64,000 bases of DNA from Zoroaster sp. YZ-2022. Lineage: Eukaryota > Echinodermata > Asteroidea > Forcipulatida > Zoroasteridae. The translations under genes were made by a program, and so were the position numbers. Positions 44,106 through 56,221 of the stretch are shown piece by piece. The stretch is from NCBI GenBank assembly GCA_029582265.1, contig CM055816.1, forward strand, positions 23,895,825-23,959,824, in the 5' to 3' direction. Numbering within the stretch: position 1 is the first letter of the stretch; every line of letters begins with the position of its first letter. A model generated the notes under the pieces. That model had not been told where the DNA came from, ran no database searches, and saw nothing but the letters and a program-made list of their open reading frames with translations.

Positions 44106-45709
44106 GCCAGGACTAGGCTATTTAATTTATTTCATTAATATTTCAGTAAAATCACTCATCCAAAAATGTTATGTGCTAAACAAATTCATTATATATAGGC
44201 ATTAATTCATAAAGGCAAAATTTGTATTTTGTTTCCTCGAAACATTAAAACAATTCAGGTTGGGACTGTCTATTAGTGAATAATTTTATCTTTTTGAGGA
44301 AACCAAAAAACAGATAAAGCTGGGCCTTATCATGTTTCTGTCAACCAATCAGGTGATACATGTAAATCACCATTCAGCAGTGACTTCACTTTGACCAATC
44401 AGTGCTTTACGCATGCAATCCTTTGGGATCACAAACAATCAATATAAACACTCATCGGTCGAAGCTGTGTTACATTTCTACATTGCGCCGTGTGCAGTAT
44501 AGTCGTGTTTCAATCAAACAGTTGGTCGACCGATGATACCGAAATACTTGATTGAATAAAAACTGATAGTTCTACTTATTTAATTGGATTTACATTGAAA
44601 CGTTTTCACCCATATACAAACAATACATTGAAGATGACGCAGCAAGTACTCTTGATGTGCGTACTCCATTTCAAAATGATGTTCGTGTTTATAATACCAC
44701 TGATATCACAAGCGATAAGCTTGGGAAGTCAATGTGGTGGGCTTGCAAATGAATATCTCCCCGCAGATAACCGGGCACTCAAAAACTTTACGTATGCCAA
44801 GAAAACTGTACCCTATTACGTCGTGTGCGGACGAGACTGTAACATGGATAAGAACTGTAAGTCATTTAACTTCTATAAATGCAATAAACTGTGTGAGTTA
44901 AAAAAAATAGCCAGGACTAGGCTATTTAATTTATTTCATTAATATTTCAGTAAAATCACTCATCCAAAAATGTTATGTGCTAAACAAATTCATTATATAT
45001 AGGCATTAATTCATAAAGGCAAAATTTGTATTTTGTTTCCTCGAAACATTAAAACAATTCAGGTTGGGACTGTCTATTAGTGAATAATTTTATCTTTTTG
45101 AGGAAACCAAAAAACAGATAAAGCTGGGCCTTATGTTTCTGTCAACCAATCAGGTGATACATGTAAATCACCATTCAGCAGTGACTTCACTTTGACCAAT
45201 CAGTGCTTTACGCATGCAATCATTTGGATCACAAACAATCAATATAAACACTCATCGGTCGAAGCTGTGTTACATTTCTACATTGCGCCGTGTGCAGTAT
45301 AGTCGTGTTTCAATCAAACAGTTGGTCGACCGATGATACCGAAATACTTGATTGAATAAAAACTGATAGTTCTACTTATTTAATTGGATTTACATTGAAA
45401 CGTTTTCACCCATATACAAACAATACATTGAAGATGACGCAGCAAGTACTCTTGATGTGCGTACTCCATTTCAAAATGATGTTCGTGTTTATAATACCAC
45501 TGATATCACAAGCGATAAGCTTGGGAAGTCAATGTGGTGGGCTTGCAAATGAATATCTCCCCGCAGATAACCGGGCACTCAAAAACTTTACGTATGCCAA
45601 GAAAACTGTACCCTATTACATCGTGTGCGGACGAGACTGTAACATGGATAAGAACTGTAAGTCATTTAACTTCTATAAATGCAATAAACTGTGTGAGTTA
45701 AATAACTCC
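44106..45709 (+). repeat. 804 bp tandem duplication containing the first exon of the fibrinogen-related gene
   Basis: Unit 1 (44,106-44,909) and unit 2 (44,910 to about 45,709) are nearly identical. They differ by a 3 bp gap (CTTATCATGTTT/CTTATGTTT), TACGTCGTG/TACATCGTG and a few single bases. Each includes putative promoter sequence, the start codon and the signal-peptide/cysteine-rich coding stretch. The break lies in the poly(A) run after TGTGTGAGTTAAA. Copy A has one unit. The near identity implies a recent event. Confidence 0.95.
44634..44942 (+). pseudogene. Truncated duplicate of the fibrinogen-gene N-terminus
   Basis: Starts with the same ATG (MTQQVLLMCVLHF) as the second copy and keeps the signal peptide and the cysteine cluster to KCNKLCELKK. 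It then runs into duplicated non-coding sequence and stops at 44,942. Without downstream splice evidence it codes only about 100 residues, a short secreted peptide. It could still act as an alternative promoter and first exon. Confidence 0.7.
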
Positions 45710-46441
45710 ACAAGGGCTGAGTATCCTGAATCATTTGTTGAAGATCAAGAGAGTGTGTACTTCGATGAAAATGAAAATACACCTCTCTTCTCATTGCCTG
45801 AGATTGATCGCTACAGAAGTTGTAAAGGGTAAAGGGCTAATGGAGGCAGGTTACCGCACAAGTGGTGTCTATAAGATCTACCCAGACGGATTCTGCGACG
45901 GTCTCAAAGTCTATTGTGAAATGGACATTGACGGCGGCGGATGGATTGTGTTCCAGCGCAGAGAGGACGGCAAAATTTACTTTTATCGTGACTGGAGTGA
46001 GTATAAGTCTGGCTTCGGTGATCTAAGCGGGGAGCATTGGTTAGGGAATGATAACTTGGTGAGTCCGACATCTGATAAATCACACGGGACATGGGACCTC
46101 CGCATAGATCTCACAGATTGGAGTGACGATACGGCATTCGCGAAATACACGGATTTCCAAATCACTGGTGAGAAGTACACACTGAATTATGGCGACTACG
46201 ATGTGAGCAGCACTGCTGGTGACTCTCTTTGGTATCACAAGGGAATGCACTTCACAACAAAGGATAATGACAATGATGCGTCAGGGGGGAATTGTGCACA
46301 ATACTATGAAGGAGCCTGGTGGTTTAATAACTGTCACTATTCTCACTTAAATGGTCGTTATTACCCAGATGGGCAGTATCATAAGGAGGCCGTCAAGCCA
46401 AGTTGTTACTGTCGGAAGCAACAAGGCATAAGACGATAATT
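45434..46441 (+). pseudogene. Secreted fibrinogen-related protein, split by a retroelement
   Basis: Start chosen at ATG 45,434 because a hydrophobic signal segment follows (VLLMCVLHFKMMFVFIIPL, cleavage probably after QAIS). Next is a ~60-residue PAN/apple-like cysteine region (C-GG, VCGRDC, KNCKSF, CNKLC), then an acidic linker and a fibrinogen C-terminal domain: AGYRTSGVYKIYPDG, GGGWIVFQRR, WLGNDNL, the calcium-site DNDNDASGGNCAQ and GAWWFNNCHYSHLNG. Such proteins bind sugars or acetyl groups in invertebrate innate immunity. One extra G near 45,828 shifts frame between linker and domain. At 46,381 the frame enters the inserted element and stops at 46,439. The missing C-terminus lies at 51,238-51,328. 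Copy A keeps the junction intact. Confidence 0.85.
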
Positions 46442-46562
46442 AAAAAAAAGTTATAAAAAAAGGGGGGGGGGGGGTTGAGTAACCAATAATATAATTACTG
46501 AAGAGCTTAGGGTTGTGGTAATAAGCTTCCGACAGTAACAACTTGGCTTGACGGCCTCCTTA
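46382..46562. repeat. Perfect 38 bp inverted repeat at the element's 5' end
   Basis: 46,382-46,419 (starting TAAGGAGGCCGTCAAGCC) and 46,525-46,562 (ending GGCTTGACGGCCTCCTTA) are exact reverse complements separated by 105 bp with an A-rich and G13 stretch. RNA across it would form a strong hairpin. Inverted 5' ends are known in Penelope-like insertions. Confidence 0.9.
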
Positions 46563-46652
46563 TGTATATTTTATTTCAAAGAATTTTTAAATAAAGTTTT
46601 CCTTGGCAAAGTAATTTTCATATTTTATATCATTTATTGTTATCCTTTCATT

Positions 46653-49168
46653 ATGCCATCATCTCGCCCCAGAAAAATTATTTTTGATAAAACCAAAAAA
46701 TGTCATAACTTCAATAAATGGAAAACTTTGGCTTCTCGTTCTAAAAATTATTTTCAAAATTATATCAATCATACTAATAAATATTGTTTAATTTTAGATG
46801 AATTCATACCAAAACTCCATAAACTTCAACTTAATTTTAATCAAATTATCAATGTCATAGAAAACACACCAAACTATAATCATCACCCTAATAACCTCAG
46901 TTTAGGTATCGACAATTTAAATAAATTAATTAATAATGCTAAAATCAACCTTGTTAATATTTCCAATAACTTAGAATTACATTTTATTTCTGAAATTGAT
47001 TTCCTTAATTCATCTAAACCACTGAATCGTCATTCACGCCTTCGTTCATTATCCCTTAATTATCATTTAGCTATTGCCTTAATTAACCAACGTAAATTAA
47101 TTCACAATGAATTTTTAATTTCTAAACTCTCGTCTCTTAGAAATCAAGCCATCGATAAAATCATCATCAATGAAATCTCTAATAATTCACCTAATTTTCA
47201 TAATTTTACTTCAATTAACATCCCCAAACGTATCCAACAAATTATCAATAAAGGTCCATCCTTCATCCCCACTAACCCTTCAGAAGGCTCTGAATCTGCT
47301 AAATTTACACTACACAAATCAATCCTCCTCTCTCTAAAAAAAACCTAGCATCTAAAGAAATATCTCATTCGCATACCTACAAACCATCCACAGATTACCA
47401 TTTTAATTTCAGACTTAACAAGAAATATACTAATAAACATCTCAACTCACTTCTCTGTCATCCCAAAATATATAATAACACATTCAGTTACATCCAGGCA
47501 ACACTAGAAGAATCAATGAACATTCCACATAACAATGTTTTAAAATTAAATCCCAATCGCCTTCATAACGTTACATTACAAGATATTAAAGACATTCAAC
47601 ATCTTTCCAGTAATAAAGACATCTTTATTAGAATCTCCGACAAAAATATGGGCTTATGCATTTGCAACACATCATGGTACATAAATGAATATAAGAGACA
47701 AATTAACTGCAGCACATACACATCTTTAGGTCGTTTTAACACTAACATCGTCACTACTCTCATAACATCAGCCAAACAAGACATCAACTCATTATTTACA
47801 GAAAACGATCTTCCTAAAGCAGCAGATTCAGACTTCAAAGAAATAACATCCTTCCTTAAAACTAAAATAATTAAAGTCCCTTCTATGGATATTCTCCCAA
47901 AAGTTCACAAATTAGACTCTCCACCTTGTCCATCTAACGAATCAAAACTTAAAGTTCGTCCCATTATTACTGCTCATAGTTGGATTACCTCCCCTATTTC
48001 TAAAGCACTTGGTTTTTATTTAGATATTCTTTTAAGCAGGTTTGAAGATAAATTTACAGAATTTAACTTTCCCTGGCCTATTATTAATAGTTATAATCAA
48101 CTTATCGACCAAATCAAGACCTTAGATATTAATTATTTTGATGACATTTCCCTCATTTCTTTTGATTTTGAAAGTCTTTACACCAATATTACTCCATGTG
48201 ACATCCATGATACTCTTTTTAAGGTTACTTCAATTTGTGATTACCCTTTTAAATTTTTAAATTATTTTTTCAAACTTTATAATTTCACTTGCAAATATAG
48301 CAATTTTTCAGTAGGTAATTTTCTTTTTAAACAAAATATCGGTGTTCAAATGGGTAGCTATCACTCAGCACAAATTGCTAACTTAATTTTAGCTTACAGA
48401 GAATTTCTTTTTTTCAAAAATTTCAACAACCCTAATTTACTTATTTTTGTCAGGTATATTGATGATGGTCTCTTAATCACTCGTAACTCTATTAATTTTA
48501 GCCATAAATATGTCATTAATGCCCTCACCTCTGTTTACCCTAAATCTATACCAATCACTTTTACTATTAATAATAAAACCATTAATTTTTTAGACCTCCA
48601 GCTCTCTGTTGATCATTTTACTCTTTTAAATAATTAATTAAATTTCTTTATTTATCAGAAACCATTCAAAAAATTCAGCTATATTAATTTCACTTCCAAT
48701 CACAACCCCGATTATTTGTCTAGCATTATTAAAGGTGAATGCCATCGTTATAAAACCCACTCATCCTGTATCCACGAATATAACCATATGTTAAAACTAT
48801 TTTCAATTAGACTCCTCAAATTTGGTTTTCATAGGTCTTTTATTAACAGATTTAAGCTTAAATATCATCATACTTTTTCCCGCAAACCTTTTTTGTCTAA
48901 TTGTAACGTTAAACCTATTTTTTGTACTGTTAAGTTTAACAAAACCAGTAATAATAGTTTCTATGCTCGTAAGGTTATTAACAAATACAAACATGTAATT
49001 TTTCATGTAATTTTTCATGTTTTATACATAATATATATGTCCGATACTTGTTGTTGCTCTTTAAAATACTTTTTATTATTTATATTGTATAATTTATGTT
49101 TACAAGGTTTTAATCACGGCCCCTTGAAAAACAGCCCCTGGCTGAATGGGCTTACCGTGTATAAATAA
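46653..49168 (+). pseudogene. Penelope-like reverse transcriptase, one frameshift and one stop
   Basis: From ATG 46,653 the frame codes an N-terminal helical region with the IPKRIQQIINKGPSFIPTNP motif, as in Penelope-like proteins. A one-base change in an A8 run (47,336-47,343) shifts to the next frame, which holds DKNMGLCIC, LPKVHKL, LKVRPIITA, SFDFESLYTNI (about 48,158), GVQMGSYHSAQIANL, the catalytic YIDD at 48,455-48,466 and INFLDLQL. A single TAA at 48,635-48,637 interrupts the frame, which continues with YQKPFKKFSYINFTSNH. RT motifs A to D are all present. No GIY-YIG endonuclease was found on either side, unlike most animal members. The frameshift could be a homopolymer read error. Confidence 0.8.
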
Positions 49169-50868
49169 GAGTAAATAAATAAATAAATAAATAAACATCT
49201 TATCAAGAACCGTTTTTCTATGTTTATAATTTCATCTAATGATATCAAACTTAAACAACTGTTTTGTACTAGTAGCAAACTTCACAAGAAAATCTGCTCT
49301 TTCAAACCTTAAATTATTAGACTTACTTTTTGCATCATCCATGTATTGTTTCCTTTATCTGTCCAGTATCACATTATATTTCCATCCATGCATTATTTCC
49401 TTAGGCGTTTTTTCATATTACTTTTCATTTTTTCTCGTCACAATTTTTGATACATCCTGTACTTCCTGAATAATTAGGACCTAATTGTTGTATCACAATC
49501 AACATGTAATTTTCCATGTTTTCCATCATCATTCAGTTCTTTATAAATTTTTCAATCACTGAGCCCGACTGTTGTTTTTCCTCCTCGCATTTTACACATG
49601 ACCGTTTTGCCTTTCATTACCGCTATATTTGTCTTGTATACTGTTCTCCATAAGTTCACTACAGCTAAATTCTTTTCATTTATCACACATGTCGTCCGTG
49701 ACATTACACTTGTCCATCGCTACTCCATCTGTGAATAAATTTATACATAATTTAGTAGTCTTTTTCTTATAATTTCTCTTATTTTATTTTATTTTCAAAC
49801 AATTTTTTTATATTTATTATTAGCTTTAATCTTAATAAATTTAATGATTCTTAGTCCAACATAATATTCTAAGTTTTTGTTAATTTTACTTTAATCCCTA
49901 AATTGTGATTAATCATTTGGCTTAATTAAACTGTTTCACATATATACAATTATATCAATACACTTCAACGTCTCCTCTTTTTAATTATCTTTTAAGGTAC
50001 TTTAATAACTTAGTAATGTCTTCTAGTGTTTTTAGTTTAAATTTGTTGTCGACTTTTTCCTTTAATACATCTTGTTTTCTTTCGCTTACCCTTTCACCCT
50101 CCATGTGCTAGCATACACGGCTTCCTCATGTCCCGTTATTTCGGTGTATTGATTCGCTGTCCACCATTGCCCCTTCTGCTTCCATCTTGTTGTACTACGG
50201 TACTAGTACTTGGCTAGTTCGTCTCTACATTTCATCGTCGTCGGTTCACATTAATTTCACTCAGATTTTTTTGTTTTTCATATATTGTCCTTTTCTTTAA
50301 ACTATCGCCGTTTTTATTGCTCGTCTTGGTAGTTTTTTGTTTTGTACTTTTAGCCATTTTTGTGGTACTTCGTACTGGTACATCTTGTCCATTATTTGGT
50401 GTGTCATATAGTTTATTGACCGCGCGCGACGTTTGTACTATGCGTCCTGCATACAAATGGTTATGTGTACACGCACAGTCAATACAACATAATGATTACT
50501 GCGTGCGCGCCCTCATACGCTGTTCATCGTCACTATACCAACTAGCAATCACACCATTCTTCTATTACCTTTCATTTAATTCTTGTTGTAGTTTCATTTA
50601 CCAACACTAACTGGTACCCACTTTTACTCTGTTTTATTTTTATATAAACTTCATCAACATCTGTATTACTTTTACTAATAACACAATTGTATCACTTTTG
50701 TTTCGTAACTCTTTTTTAATCAATATAAAGATCAATTTTATTTTTTTCTTGACCCCATGTCATATATTTTTTATGTTATTCAGAAATAAATACCTGCAAC
50801 TTAAAAATAATGTATTTTATTATCATTTTCCAATCATATTTTTTTAACCTTAATTTAAAAAAAAAATA

Positions 50869-50899
<31 letters not shown>

Positions 50900-51159
50900 A
50901 AATTCTTATAATAAATCATACAACACATCTAGCATCCACAACCCTCTATATATATTTTTTTTGTATAAATTTTCTTCCTTTCGTGCCGAGTTTGACAAAG
51001 TCTGAATCTTTATAATCAGTCGTCACTCACTCTCATTCTACGCACTTCTTGGAATAGTTTTTATCCGTTTGTCCACGGTGATAGAATTAACGTTCTTGCA
51101 TATCGTGAGATATGTTTAGGGCTAAATAAACCTTATGTTTATTTATAATCAACACAACG

Positions 51160-51328
51160 CTATGAAGGAGCCTGGTGGTTTAATAGATGTCGCTATTCTC
51201 ACTTAAATGGTCGTTATTACCCAGATGGGCAGTATCAGGGTAACAAAGGCATTGTGTGGTATTACTGGCATAACATCCGCAATCCTCTCAAAGCATCCAG
51301 CATGAAAATGCGTGAAACAGACATGTAA
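51160..51328 (+). pseudogene. C-terminal end of the fibrinogen-related domain
   Basis: After the 78 bp duplicated stretch (51,160-51,237), the frame reads GNKGIVWYYWHNIRNPLKAS, then SMKMRETDM and a TAA. This is the classical fibrinogen-domain ending (G-I-x-W-x-x-W and P-L-K-x-(S/T)-x-M-K-(I/M)-R). It joins in frame to the sequence before 46,382, so the retroelement interrupts one continuous exon. Copy A near 4,190-4,285 shows the same ending without interruption. Confidence 0.85.
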
Positions 51329-51329
51329 G

Positions 51330-54300
51330 TACACTAATTAACATTACTGGAAACATACTGGAAAAACAGAATATAAAATAGTAGCTTTATTTAGCGGTCA
51401 AAAACATAAATATGTGTGTTTCCCGTCTACCCACAATCACCTAACACATCACGCCTACCTTTATCATTTAATCATAAATACAAATTATAAATTACAAATA
51501 ATTGTAAATAAATAAAACATATGTTATTATAAGCCTTATATTTTGTGTTTAGGCCATAAAGGTGTGTTTTCCACCCTATATATTTGTTTAAAAATAATAA
51601 TAATAACAGGAGCTGAAAAGGGTATCCATTTGTACCAACCTTATTTTTATAATTATAAATGGAAACACTTAATATTTTGGTCTTAATTTTGAAAACCTCA
51701 TATTGAAAGCTAGTTCAGTTTATTTAATTTTTTTAATTTTTATTTTTTAACGATTTAACAAGCTGCACCATTTTGGAAAATTAAATCTCTTGAGATTAAC
51801 AATGTAATTGATAGCCTTGATCAAGGCGCATCGGAACGGTTTGGTCGCGTAATTTTGCCCCACTTACAGTTAGCTAGCCGAACTCACCGTTGCAGTCATT
51901 ACACACACAGTGCATGAATCCATATGTATACACACTGTATGTACACATATAATTATGTAAATACAGACAATGACCACTCGTTGGATAGATGTACATGTAT
52001 GTCTGTTATGTACATGAATGTATCCCATTCGGGGACAGTGCACAGTGTATGCTGAATTTCTCTGGCCAGAAATCGGTACGGGATGGAGATACCGTACGAT
52101 AACAGCCTTGGTTAACGCTATATAATTGATAAAGATTGGATATGGATAACAAGAAATTAAGTGAATGAGTGCATTGATGATGCAGCTAGATTCATTGCTC
52201 TTCAAAATAATGGCACCTATGATAGACTGTTTAACAATGGTTTTACAATGTCACTAACAATAAGTTTGATACATTTCTTACTAAATAGGAAAATATAACT
52301 GTGCCGGACTTGCCGGTAAAATCATTTGCAACATTTGGGGGAAAAATGACTAATGTTCTCATCACTTTGGACATTAAGATAGAAGTTTAAATATGAAGTT
52401 ATCTTGACTGAATTGAAAGCATTTTATGTCTGTCACGGTACATTATATCATCAGAAATACATAACACTGAATGAACTTGAGATATTTGTCTTTTTAGTTC
52501 ACTTAGTTAGTTTTCAAAGCTGGGAATCATGAAAAAGGCTTCGACCTTTCAGCGATTACACAAGAATTCCTTTTGTTTTTCGCAAAATTCCGCACTGGCT
52601 TTTCTTTGGCCGCTGGAAAAGTTGTGCGCATTTTTGTTTGGTCATATAGAAAAATATATTTGGTGTTTAAAGTTTGTCTGAATGTAATTGTAATTATAAA
52701 TGTATGCACTGCACTGAAAATGACACAATATTTGTAAATGTAATCATATTAGTATCGTAAACACTGGCCCGTAGACTGGGGATCTGTATTTGAGAATGAA
52801 CCCACGACCCCCCACCCCCACCCCCCGCCTTCCCAGACATGTTGCACTTGCTCTGGTGTTAAACCTAAATATACTTTGAAACATCATTGCGCGTATGCGA
52901 CAAATGTGTAATGAGTTCCATTGGAAAAAAAATCTGCAATGTAAGTGTACACGTTTGCAAATAACACCCGATTACATGATTACTAAAATATAATCTAAAA
53001 ACTTACTTTATGTGAAGTTATTTGCTCGTACCAAACATCTAGAGAAATTATTCAGTCTGAGATTCTGTAAAACGTGAGAAATGTATTACAAATTTGGAAT
53101 GGATCAATTTTCTACATTTGAATACATGCAAACAAATCTGATAACGTGTTCGCTATTTTCTCGTTAACGACGAGAATAAACTGAAACTTTATTGTATAAA
53201 CTGAAAATTTATTGTATAAATATCTCTTCATTCTTATAAAGTATGGATGCATTTATAGACATATTACTAATAGTGTTGTATACAATCTCTTTAAGCCATC
53301 CCATCCCTTATTTTCAAACTAGTCTACGGGTCTAAATCATATATGAATGGTGTGTTTAGCTTTGTTTAGTGGATTTTACTAACTACCGAAAAAGGTTAAC
53401 ACTAAAATGTGAACAAATAACAGACCATGTCAACAAAATATTAATTAAGGTGATCGTCCTTGCTCAACCTAATGGATTAGGCCTGACTTGATTTATGTTA
53501 TATATTTTATATCCAATAATTGGTTAAATAATTGTCTAATAATAAAAAATAAAAAATAAATAAAACAATTGGGTAGGTAGTTCCAATTGCATCTTCCTCC
53601 CAGCATATTCACGATGGATATGAACGGTAAAATAATCCCAGTTCAGCCGGACGGTAATTTTTCCCCAAACGAGATTACAGTGAAAGCAGCATCGTTGTAT
53701 CTGTATGTGGTGAAAATAAATAAATAAATACAATGAATCAACCCGACCTAATTTTTCGATTTGAAAGGACTATCACTAGTTTATTATTTATTACATGGTC
53801 ATATTAACAATTAATAATAATAAATACTGAAAAAATATGTATATATACAAAAACAAAATAAGAGTAATAATACAAAAATTATTTTACATTCTATTAGCCA
53901 GTAATTGTTAGCCAGTGACTCGGGCAAAATGTTGTGAAATTATATCTGTCAGAATATCTCTGTCTTAGAAATCTTTATTGAAATCTTTTAAATGAATATT
54001 TGAATGTATTTGTAGAATTTACATATATCCTAGTCTCTTGTCAACAATTACAATCTGTTGAATTCTTCAGACTTTGAAATGTCCTTGGCGAAGCACCTGT
54101 CAATTGATGTGATTTCGAACCTTCTTTTGTTCTCTGATTCACGTGAGTGTACATACGGGGAAAGTGACTGATGAAAAAACAAAACATAAGCAGTCTGCAG
54201 AATTTAAGCTGTCTTTGTTGACAATGGATTTGAATTGTTTACAATTTACTTATTTGTTTATAATTAAAGTCATTAAAGATATTAATATATTCCATGCTCA

Positions 54301-56060
54301 AGCGATAATGGTCACTAAAGTAAAACATGTGATTTTAAATGAGAAACCATTATAAAATAATTATGAATTGATGACGTAATGTCATAAATTCATTAAAGTT
54401 TTATATAACCATTCTTTAATCCTTATTACCAAACTAAAACAGCATTTCAAAATTGAAATATATTTTCCAGGTAAACTCACTTTGAGCACGGAATATCAAT
54501 CTTTGAGAACAATCGTTGTAATTAAAAGAAAATTGCCTGTACATAACGCATTGATGTTAAATTAGCAGTCGGAGGCCATCCACAATTTCAGACATTTTCA
54601 AAGGAGAATAATGGACGTGTTTGGCAATTTTTATCTTGAAAATGCTGAGTACTCAAATGTCGAAAATGTTGGATAGCCTCAATTAAATTAATACTGTTGA
54701 AAACCTGGTTCGAATCAAGTGCAATAAACTGAGTGATAGGAACCGAATACAAATGTTTTCTTTCATTTCTGAGTTTGTGTATTCTAAACTTGACCACGTG
54801 ACTTGACAGATGAGGACAAACGGCGACAGGAGGTTTACAGAGACTATAGATAACTAAACCTCTCTCTGACATTACTGAAGGGACATTTAATATAACATTG
54901 CAAAGGGACCCTGTTTAAAAAAAATATTTTTTCATTTCCAGTATTAAGGCGAAAATTTAGTGGACCAGAATAAATTTTCACTAAATTTCGACTTGATGCT
55001 GAATAGGGAGAGGCGTTGGGTGGGGAGGAATGGGGAGGGGTGGAAGGAAGGGGAAGGGGAGAGGAAAGGGAAGGAAGGGAGTTAGATGGGTAGAGTCCGA
55101 GAGGAAGGGAGGGGAGACTTCTGGGGTGGGGAGAGGAAGGGGACCAAATGCCAAGTTACCAAATAAATATCAAGGGGCATCCCTACGTCCCAGCTACTCA
55201 TTTTGGGGATATTTATTTGCCCTTGATATTTATCGGCAGGGCATTTCCTCCCCTGCCTCTCTCCCCGCCCACCCCTTCCCTCCTCTCCGACTCCTCACAA
55301 AAAGAGGGCGCTGTTTAGATTGGGTGAACTCTTGCAGTTGCACAAGATTTACCCATTCTGAAAAGCGCCCTCCTATGTCTGCCACACCTCAAAAAAACCA
55401 ATGGAATTTCAACGTGTTTCCACATGGCCTGATCATTATCCTTCGTGCCCCAATTTTGAACCAGCAGTGTTGAACCAGTGTTGGATTCCGGCCACGATCT
55501 CTTGGGGTGTCGGGGAGGGGTGGGGTGGGGTTGGCGAGCATAATAGGAAGGCGCTTTCCCATTCATCTAGCTACAGGGTATACACAATGACTTCCTAAAC
55601 CCTTCCCTGACCTAGGCAGAGACAAGAGACGACTGCGATCCTGGTAAAAAGCCCGCCCTCTATCGATGGATAATTGTATTGGTCATCCCCCGTCAAATCT
55701 TTAGGGGATATAATTTGTATACCCCATCCCTCATGAAGATTTGAGCTCCTGCCCATTGTTGTAGATTTTGTTTATCCTAATTCTCAACATTCAATGGTCA
55801 CCCCTAAACGGATCTTCCTGTCTTAACCCTCCCCCATGGCCCAACTCACCTCCACCTCCGTTTAAAACATTAATTTGGATTTAAAAATATTATTAGAAAG
55901 AAATTCTGAGAAATTAGAAATCATTAATTGGAAAATTTCTGAAAATTGCTAACAATGATTTGCTTTAACGGTACCTTTTGATGGCATCGAATACGGTCGA
56001 GATCCAGTACAATACGCCGAGCCACATCGTTGAGAGCGCTAGTTATTACCAATGGAACCA
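51330..56060. other. Non-coding flank of copy C
   Basis: Collinear with 4,290-8,460 and in part (54,480-55,560) with 24,060-25,050. No gene recognised. Gly/Arg-rich and Pro-rich frames at 55,030-55,470 come from purine-rich simple sequence. A relative of the 31,170-31,340 repeat lies at 52,050-52,125. Confidence 0.6.
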
Positions 56061-56221
56061 TTATAGAACAGAAGCCCAGGGGGGTCAGCCTAGCTGGGAA
56101 GTTAACCAATTTTCATGTATATAGCAATGATCCACGTACATGCCCATGTAAAGAAATGAACGTCTGCCGAGCACATTCTGGTGGGTGTGGTCAGGGGGGC
56201 ACGATAAAGTGACCAAAAAAA

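Larger units (their letters stand above)
46382..51159 (+). mobile_element. 4.78 kb Penelope-type retroelement inserted in the fibrinogen gene
   Basis: The element lies between two 78 bp copies of the host coding sequence (46,304-46,381 and 51,160-51,237) that differ at three bases, an unusually long target duplication. It begins with a 38 bp inverted-repeat hairpin, followed by one long reading frame with reverse-transcriptase motifs (46,653-49,168). A 3' UTR ends TACCGTGTATAAATAAGAG and an AAAT-repeat near 49,190. The remaining 49,190-51,159 is AT-rich and holds no recognised gene; a 74-codon Lys-rich minus frame at 50,232-50,456 is doubtful. The last 2 kb may belong to a second, nested or co-inserted element. 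Confidence 0.7.
38870..56060 (+). repeat. Copy C of the duplicated segment (clean copy)
   Basis: Collinear with 680-8,460. Differences from that copy are all gains here: a 230 bp MITE (39,104-39,333), about seven more minisatellite units (39,900-40,970), a 1.85 kb nested insertion (41,450-43,300), four more 64 bp units (43,450-43,800), an 804 bp tandem duplication (44,106-44,909) and a 4.78 kb retroelement with its target duplication. At about 56,070 the copies diverge, because copy C passes into a different tandem repeat. Confidence 0.85.

Noticed and set aside
50232..50456. Lys-rich minus-strand protein in the 4.8 kb insertion
   Set aside because: Short, low-complexity, with no supporting motif or second exon.
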